The notes under the pieces: model-generated
What the model was told of the DNA's origin: nothing
The model's database searches: none
The model's input: only the letters and a program-made list of their open reading frames with translations
Source of the DNA: Symsagittifera roscoffensis
Lineage: Eukaryota; Xenacoelomorpha; Acoela; Convolutidae
Direction of reading: 5' to 3'
Assembly: GCF_963678635.1 (NCBI RefSeq)
Contig: NC_087064.1
Coordinates: 84,065,847-84,129,846 of the forward strand
Length of the DNA: 64,000 nucleotides
Position numbers and translations under genes: made by a program
In this document: positions 56,095-64,000 of the stretch, one piece after another
Position numbering within the stretch: position 1 is the stretch's first letter
Layout of the letters: the number at the start of each line of letters is the position of its first letter

Positions 56095-59000
56095 GGTTTC
56101 AAGTTTGGCCTCCAATTTTGAATGCCCGAATCATTTTAGTTAACGAGATAAGACGATTTTTGAGATTTTTTTCAAAAATTTTCAGAAATTTCAAATAACA
56201 AAATAATTTAAAACTTGAAATCCCCAATCCTGTAGTTGGGTGCTGTCAGAGTACTATAATGAGTTACAAATCTTGCCTCCAAATATGACTGTTCAAATCC
56301 TTGTAATTTTCTAGTTATGACGTTTTTTGTGACTTTTTTCAAAAATTTTCAGAAAATTTAAATTATGATTGTTTTAAAAATCTGAAATTCCCAACCCTGT
56401 AGTTGGGTCCTGTCAAAAAATTCTCAAAGATTGCAATTTTTGCCTCCAAATATGACTGCTCAATTCTTTGTAGTTTTCGAGATATGACGTTTTTTGCGAT
56501 TTTTTCAAAAGTTTTCAGTAAACTTAAATTATTAATATTTTTTAAAAACCTGAAATTCCTAACCCTGTACTTGGGTACTGTCAGAGTACTATCAAAGATC
56601 GCGAATCTCGCCTTAAAACATGACTGCTCAAATCCTTGTAGTTTTCGAGATATGTTTTTTTTAATTTTTTCAAAAAGTTTTTTGAAAACTTATATGATTT
56701 TTTTAAAATTAATTTTCAAAATTTGAAATTCTCAACCTTGTAGTTGAGTGCTGTCAGATTACTCTGAGGAGTTAAAAATCTTGCCAACAAATATGATTGT
56801 TCAAATCCTTGTAGTTTTCGAGATATGACGTTTTTTGTTATTTTTTTCAAAAAGTTTTTTGAAAACTTATATGATTTTTTTTCGCAAAATCTGAAATTCC
56901 CAACCCTGAAGTTGGGTCCTGTCAGAAAAATCTCAAAGATTGCGAATCTTGCCTCCAAATATGACTGTTCAAATCCTTGTAGTTTTCGAGATGTGACGTT
57001 TTTTGTGATTTTTTCAAAAATTTTCAGTAAACTTAAATTATTACCTGCTTTTAAAAATCTGAAATTCCCAAAACTGTATTTAGGTCCTGTCAGAGTACTC
57101 TCAAAGATTGCGAATCTTGCCTCCAAGTATGACTGCTCAATTCTTTATGTTTTCGAGATATGAAGTTTTTGTGATTTTTTCAAAAATTTTCAGAAAACCT
57201 AATTTATTATGATTCTTTAAAAATCTGAAATTCCCAACGCTGTAGTTAGGTCCTGTCAGAGTACTCTCAAGGATTGCGACTCTTGCCTCCAAATATGACT
57301 GCTCAATTCTTTGTCGTTTTCAAGACGTGACATTTTTTATGATTTTTTCAAAATTACTAGAAAGTGTAAATTAATTTTTTTTTCAAAATTTGAAATTCCC
57401 AACGCTAAAGTTCGGTGTTGTCAGCGTACTCTAAAGAGTTACAAATCTTGCCACATGCGATTGCTAAACGAGACTGCTCAAATGCTTCTAGTTTCCGAGA
57501 TGTGACGTTTTTTTATTTTTTCAAAAATTCTCAAAGAACTTATCTACAACGAAATTCAAAAAATTTGAAACTACTAACCTTATTGTCAGCGTACACCCAG
57601 GCGTCGCAAATCCTGCCTTTTATTATGAAGGCTCAAATCCTTTTAGTTTCTGAGATAAGACGTTTTTTCAATTTTTTTTTCTGAAAACAGGTGTAAAAAA
57701 GTTCACAAAGGTTTGGATTCCTAACCCTATAGTAGGGTGCTCTCAGTGACTCTCAAAGATTGCGAATCTTGCCTCCAAGTATGACTGCTCAATTCTTTAT
57801 GTTTTCGAGATATGACGTTTTTGTGATTTTTTCAAAAATTTTCAGAAAACTTAATTTATTATGATTCTTTAAAAATCTGAAATTCCCAACGTTGTAGTTA
57901 GGTCCTGTCAGAGTACTCTCAAGGATTGCGACTCTTGCCTCCAAATATGAATGCTCAATTCTTTGTAGTTTTCGAGATATGTTTTTTGTAATTTTTTCAA
58001 AAATTTTCCGAAAATTTTAATTAATTAATTCTCAAACTTTGAAATTCTCAACCTTGTAGTTGAGTGCTGTCAGATTACTCTGAGGAGTTACAAATCTTGC
58101 CAACAAATATGATTGTTCAAATCCTTGTAGTTTTCGAGATATGACGTTTTTTGTTATTTTTTTCAAAAAGTTTTTTGAAAACTTATATGATTTTTTTTCG
58201 CAAAATCTGAAATTCCCAACCCTGAAGTTGGGTCCTGTCAGAAAAATCTCAAAGATTGCGAATCTTGCCTCCAAATATGACTGTTCAAATCCTTGTAGTT
58301 TTCGAGATGTGACGTTTTTTGTGATTTTTTCAAAAATTTTCAGTAAACTTAAATTATTACTAGCTTTTAAAAATCTGAAATTCCCAAAACTGTATTTAGG
58401 TCCTGTCAGAGTACTCTCAAAGATTGCGAATCTTGCCTCCAAGTATGACTGCTCAATTCTTTATGTTTTCGAGATATGAAGTTTTTGTGATTTTTTCAAA
58501 AATTTTCAGAAAACCTAATTTATTATGATTCTTTAAAAATCTGAAATTCCCAACGCTGTAGTTAGGTCCTGTCAGAGTACTCTCAAGGATTGCGACTCTT
58601 GCCTCCAAATATGACTGCTCAATTCTTTGTCGTTTTCAAGACGTGACATTTTTTATGATTTTTTCAAAATTACTAGAAAGTGTAAATTAATTTTTTTTTC
58701 AAAATTTGAAATTCCCAACGCTAAAGTTCGGTGTTGTCAGCGTACTCTAAAGAGTTACAAATCTTGCCACATGCGATTGCTAAACGAGACTGCTCAAATG
58801 CTTCTAGTTTCCGAGATGTGACGTTTTTTTATTTTTTCAAAAATTCTCAAAGAACTTATCTACAACGAAATTCAAAAAATTTGAAACTACTAACCTTATT
58901 GTCAGCGTACACCCAGGCGTCGCAAATCCTGCCTTTTATTATGAAGGCTCAAATCCTTTTAGTTTCTGAGATAAGACGTTTTTTCAATTTTTTTTTCTGG

Positions 59001-62000
59001 AAACAGGTGTAAAAAAGTTCACAAAGGTTTGGATTCCTAACCCTATAGTAGGGTGCTCTCAGTGACTCTCAAAGATTGCGAATCTTGCCTCCAAGTATGA
59101 CTGCTCAATTCTTTATGTTTTCGAGATATGACGTTTTTGTGATTTTTTCAAAAATTTTCAGAAAACTTAATTTATTATGATTCTTTAAAAATCTGAAATT
59201 CCCAACGTTGTAGTTAGGTCCTGTCAGAGTACTCTCAAGGATTGCGACTCTTGCCTCCAAATATGAATGCTCAATTCTTTGTAGTTTTCGAGATATGTTT
59301 TTTGTAATTTTTTCAAAAATTTTCCGAAAATTTTAATTAATTAATTCTCAAACTTTGAAATTCTCAACCTTGTAGTTGAGTGCTGTCAGATTACTCTGAG
59401 GAGTTTCAAATCTTGCCAACAAATATGATTGTTCAAATCCTTGCAGTTTTTGAGATATGACGTTTTTTGTTATTTTTTTAAAAAAGTTTTTTGAAAACTT
59501 ATATGATTTTTTTTTCGCAAAATCTGAAATTCCCAACCCTGAAGTTGGGTCCTGTCAGAGTGATCTCAAAGATTGGGAACCTTGCCTCCAAATATGACTG
59601 TTCAAATCCTTGTAGTTTTCGAGATGTGACGTTGTTTGTGATTTTTTCAAAAAATTTTAGAAAACTTAAATTACTATTAGTTTTCGAAAATCTGAAATTC
59701 CCAACACTGTATTTAGGTCCTGTCAAAGTACTCTCTAAGATTGCGAATCTTGAATCCAAGTATGACTGCTCAATTCTTTTTGTTTTCGAGATATGACGTT
59801 TTTTGTGATTTTTTCAAAAGTTTTCAGAAAACTTAAATTATTATTATTTTTTTATAAATCTGAAATTCCTAACCCTGTACTTGGTACTGTCCGAGTACTC
59901 TCAAGGATCGCAAGATTTGTAACGCCTCAGAGTAATCTGACAGCAGTCAACTACAAGGTTGAGAATTTCAAATTTTGAGAAATAATTAATTAGAATTTTC
60001 TGAAAGGTTTTGAAAAATCACAAAAAACATCATATCCCGAAAACTACAAGGATTTGAGCAGTCATATTTTGAGGCAAGACTTGCGATCCTTGATAGTACT
60101 CTGACAGTACCCAAGTACAGGGTTAGGAATTTCAGAAGATCGCCAATCTTTTAAAAATCTGAAATTCCCAACCCATTAGTTGGGTCCTGTCAGAGTAATC
60201 TCAAAGATTGCGAATCTTGCCTCCAACTATGACTGCTCAATTCTTTGTAGTTTTCGAGATATGATGTTTTTTGTAAATTTTTTCAAAAGTTTTCAGAAAA
60301 CTTAAATTGTTAATTTTTTTAAAAAATCTGAAATTCCTAACCCTGTACTTGGGTACTGTCAGAGTACTATCAAGGATCGCGAATCTCGCCTTAAAATATG
60401 ACTGCTCAAATCCTTGTAGTTTTCGAGATATGTTTTTTGTAATTTTTTCGAAAAGTTTTTTGAAAACTTATATGATTTTTTTAAAATTAAATTTCAAAAT
60501 TTGAAATTCTCAACCTTGTAGTTGAGTGCTGTCAGATTACTCTGAGGAGTTACAAATCTCGCCAACAAATATGATTGTTCAAATCCTTGTAGTTTTCGAG
60601 ATATGACGTTTTTTGTTATTTTTTTCAAAAATTTTCAGAAAACTTAAATTATGATTGTTTTAAAAATCTGAAATTCCCAACCCTGTAGTTGGGTCCTGTC
60701 AAAAAAATCTCAAAGATTGCAATTTTTGCCTCCAAATATGACTGCTCAATTCTTTGTAGTTTTCGAGATATGACGTTTTTTGCGATTTTTTCAAAAGTTT
60801 TCAGTAAACTTAAATTATTAATATTTTTTAAAAACTTGAAATTCCTAGCCCTGTACTTGGGTACTGTCAGAGTACTATCAAAGATCGCGAATCTCGCCTT
60901 AAAACATGACTGCTCAAATCCTTGTAGTTTTCGAGATACGTTTTTTTTAATTTTTTCAAAAAGTTTTTTGAAAACTTATATGATTTTTTTAAAATTAATT
61001 TTCAAAATTTGAAATTCTCAACCTTGTAGTTGAGTGCTGTCAGATTTTTTCTGAGGAGTTACAAATCTTGCCAACAAATATGATTGTTCAAATCCTTGTA
61101 GTTTTCGAGATATGACGTTTTTTGTTATTTTTTTTCAAAAAGTTTTTTGAAAACTTATATGATTTTTTTTCGCAAAATCTGAAATTCCCAACCCTGAAGT
61201 TGGGTCCTGTCAGAAAAATCTCAAAGATTGCGAATCTTGCCTCCAAATATGACTGTTCAATTCTTTGTAGTTTTCGAGATATGACGTTTTTTGCGATTTT
61301 TTCAAAAGTTTTCAGTAAACTTAAATTATTAATATTTTTTAAAAACCTGAAATTCCTAACCCTGTACTTGGGTACTGTCAGAGTACTATCAAAGATCGCG
61401 AATCTCGCCTTAAAACATGACTGCTCAAATCCTTGTAGTTTTCGAGATATGTTTTTTTTTAATTTTTTCAAAAAGTTTTTTAAAAACTTATATGATTTTT
61501 TTAAAATTAATTTTCAAAATTTGAAGTTCTCAACCTTGTAGTTGAGTGCTGTCAGATTTTTCTGAGGAGTTACAAATCTTGCCAACAAATATGATTGTTC
61601 AAATCCTTGTAGTTTTTGAGATATGACGTTTTTTGTTATTTTTTTCAAAAAGTTTTTTGAAAACGTATATGATTTTTTTTCGCAAAATCTGAAATTCCCA
61701 ACCCTGAAGTTGGGTCCTGTCAGAAAAATCTCAAAGATTGCGAATCTTGCCTCCAAATATGACTGTTCAAATCCTTGTAGTTTTCGAGATGTGACGTTTT
61801 TTGTGATTTTTTCAAAAATTTTCAGTAAACTTAAATTATTACTAGCTTTTAAAAATCTGAAATTCCCAAAACTGTATTTAGGTCCTGTCAGAGTACTCTC
61901 AAAGATTGCGAATCTTGCCTCCAAGTATGACTGCTCAATTCTTTATGTTTTCGAGATATGAAGTTTTTGTGATTTTTTCAAAAATTTTCAGAAAACCTAA

Positions 62001-64000
62001 TTTATTATGATTCTTTAAAAATCTGAAATTCCCAACGTTGTAGTTAGGTCCTGTCAGAGCACTCTCAAGGATTGCGACTCTTGCCTCCAAATATGAATGC
62101 TCAATTCTTTGTAGTTTTCGAGATATGTTTTTCGTAATTTTTTCAAAAATTTTCCGAAAATTTTAATTAATTAATTCTCAAACTTTGAAATTGTCAACCT
62201 TGTAGTTGAGTGCTGTAAGATTACTCTGAGGAGTTTCAAATCTTGCCAACAAATATGATTGTTCAAATCCTTGCAGTTTTTGAGATATGACGTTTTTTGT
62301 TATTTTTTTTAAAAAGTTTTTTGAAAACTTATATGATTTTTTTTCGCAAAATCTGAAATTCCCAACCCTGAAGTTGGGTCCAGTCAGAGTAATCTTAAAG
62401 ATTGGGAACCTTGCCTCCAAATATGACTGTTCAAATCCTTGTAGTTTTCGAGATGTGACGTTTTTTGTGATTTTTTCAAAAAATTTTAGAAAACTTTAAT
62501 TACTATTAGTTTTCGAAAATCTGAAATTCCCAACACTGTATTTAGGTCCTGTCAAAGTACTCTCTAAGATTGCGAATCTTGAATCCAAGTATGACTGCTC
62601 AATTCTTTATGTTTTCGAGATATGACGTTTTTGTGATTTTTTCAAAAATTTTCAGAAAACTTAATTTATTATGATTCTTTAAAAATCTGAAATTCCCAAC
62701 GTTGTAGTTAGGTCCTGTCAGAGCACTCTCAAGGATTGCGACTCTTGCCTCCAAATATGAATGCTCAATTCTTTGTAGTTTTCGAGATATGTTTTTCGTA
62801 ATTTTTTCAAAAATTTTCCGAAAATTTTAATTAATTAATTCTCAAACTTTGAAATACTCAACCTTGTAGTTGAGTGCTGTCAGATTACTCTGAGGAGTTA
62901 CAAATCTTGCCAACAAACATGATTGTTCAAATCCTTGTAGTTTTCGAGATATGACGTTTTTTGTTATTTTTTTCAAAAAGTTTTTTGGAAACTTATATGA
63001 TTTTTTTTTCGCAAAATCTGAAATTCCCAACCCTGAAGTTGGGTCCTGTCAGAAAAATCTCAAAGATTGCGAATCTTGCCTCCAAATATGACTGTTCAAA
63101 TCCTTGTAGTTTTCGAGATGTGACGTTTTTTGTGATTTTTTCAAAAATTTTCAATTAACTTAAATTATTATTAGTTTTTAAAAATCTGAAATTCCCAACA
63201 CTGTATTTAGGTCCTGTCAGAGTACTCTCAAAGATTGCGAATCTTGCCTCCAAGTATGACTGCTCAATTCTTTATGTTTTCGAGATATGACGTTTTTGTG
63301 ATTTTTTCAAAAATTTTCAGAAAACTTAATTTATTATGATTCTTTAAAAATCTGAAATTCCCAACGCTGTAGTTAGGTCCTGTCAGAGTACTCTCAAGGA
63401 TTGCGACTCTTGCCTCCAAATATGACTGCTCAATTCTTTGTAGTTTTCAAGACGTGACGTTTTTTGTGATTTTTTCAAAATTACTAGAAAGTGTAAATTA
63501 ATTTTTTTTTCAAAATTTGAAATTCCCAACGCTAAAGTTCGGTGTTGACAGGGTACTCTAAAGAGTTACAAATCTTGCCACATGCGATTGCTAAACGAGA
63601 CTGCTCAAATGCTTCTAGTTTCCGAGATGTGACGTTTTTTTATTTTTTCAAAAATTCTCAAAGAACTTATCTACAACGAAATTCAAAAAATTTGAAACTA
63701 CTAACATTATTGTCAGCGTACACCCAGGCGTCGCAAATCCTGCCTTTTATTATGAATGCTCAAATCCTTTTAGTTTCCGAGATAAGACGTTTTTTTCAAT
63801 TTTTTTTTTCTGGAAACAGGTGTAAAAAAGTTCACAAAGTTTTGGATTCCTAACCCTATAGTAGGGTGCTCTCAGTGACTCTCAGTGGTTGCAAATCTGG
63901 CCTCCAAATTTCTCGAGAGGCCCATTAAGTTAAATTTAAAAGTTCGAAATTGCCAACCCTGTAATTGGATGCAGTCAGAGTACACTAAAAGTTTGCAGAT
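56095..64000. repeat. ~168 bp satellite with higher-order repeats
   Basis: About 47 diverged monomers, mostly 165-173 bp. Each has CTGAAATTCCCAACCCTG, GTCAGAGTACTCTCAAAG, TTGCCTCCAAATATGACTG and a TTTTCGAGATATGACG box before a T-run and TTTTCAG. 56726-58041 and 58042-59357 are nearly identical (1316 bp higher-order unit of eight monomers), and a third copy starts at 59358 before diverging. Other blocks recur at 60.66-61.0, 61.5-62.0 and 63.2-63.85 kb. The array continues past the window. Confidence 0.94.
59915..60140 (-). repeat. Inverted block within the 168 bp satellite
   Basis: About 225 bp (a little over one monomer) is reversed: it reads ...AACTACAAGGATTTGAGCAGTC and ...AGTACCCAAGTACAGGGTTAGG, the complement of its neighbours. 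Both ends fall inside monomers. The rest of the array keeps one orientation. Confidence 0.88.

Noticed and set aside
56095-64000. CENP-B box in the TTTTCGAGATATGACG part of the satellite
   Set aside because: TTCG and CG are present but the spacing to the second half is off by one and the following G run is missing.

Overview
The window looks like part of an AT-rich invertebrate scaffold. It has introns with GTAAG donors and short pyrimidine-TTTTCAG/TTAG acceptors, Ty3/gypsy-type retroelements, several kinds of satellite DNA and one 200-N scaffold gap. A nematode is plausible from the splice-site style and the small AT-rich introns, but nothing in the sequence fixes the species.

Layout. 1-655 is a 24-25 bp minisatellite. 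1411-10000 is a decayed Ty3/gypsy-type element on the + strand: gag with two zinc knuckles, a protease remnant, reverse transcriptase, RNase H and integrase. From 8059 to about 15776 its integrase plus 3' end is present three times head to tail (2581 bp period). Copies 2 and 3 carry an integrase reading frame that is complete through its catalytic core and begins at an ATG supplied by the duplication junction. Around 15950-16300 the element's G-rich 3'-end motif appears inverted. It is followed by a decayed, unidentified minus-strand coding block (about 18090-22880), probably a second mobile element lying tail to tail with the first. 23000-25000 is a G-poor decayed coding-like stretch. 27129-29205 is a two-copy tandem repeat.

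The most unusual structure is a giant imperfect palindrome: left arm about 28920-35838, spacer about 290 bp, right arm about 36128-45367. Its genes are duplicated in mirror image: a central gene pair reading outward, a spliced two-exon gene, an exon on the opposite strand, and a zinc-finger gene preceded by a repeated CCAAT-type array. Similar CCAAT-type motifs occur in the central spacer. Three of the mirrored genes are broken at different places in the two arms. The arms are almost identical next to the spacer and about 90% identical further out.

Ordinary host genes sit at 46867-51918 on the minus strand: an orphan 577-residue basic protein, a WD40-like last exon that may belong to a LRRK/ROCO kinase, and a two-exon gene end. 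The rest is repeat: a 51 bp array open in all frames (53605-54168), a 95 bp array (55098-55790), and a divergent ~168 bp satellite with a 1316 bp higher-order repeat (56095 to the end). No CRISPR array, rRNA or convincing tRNA was seen.
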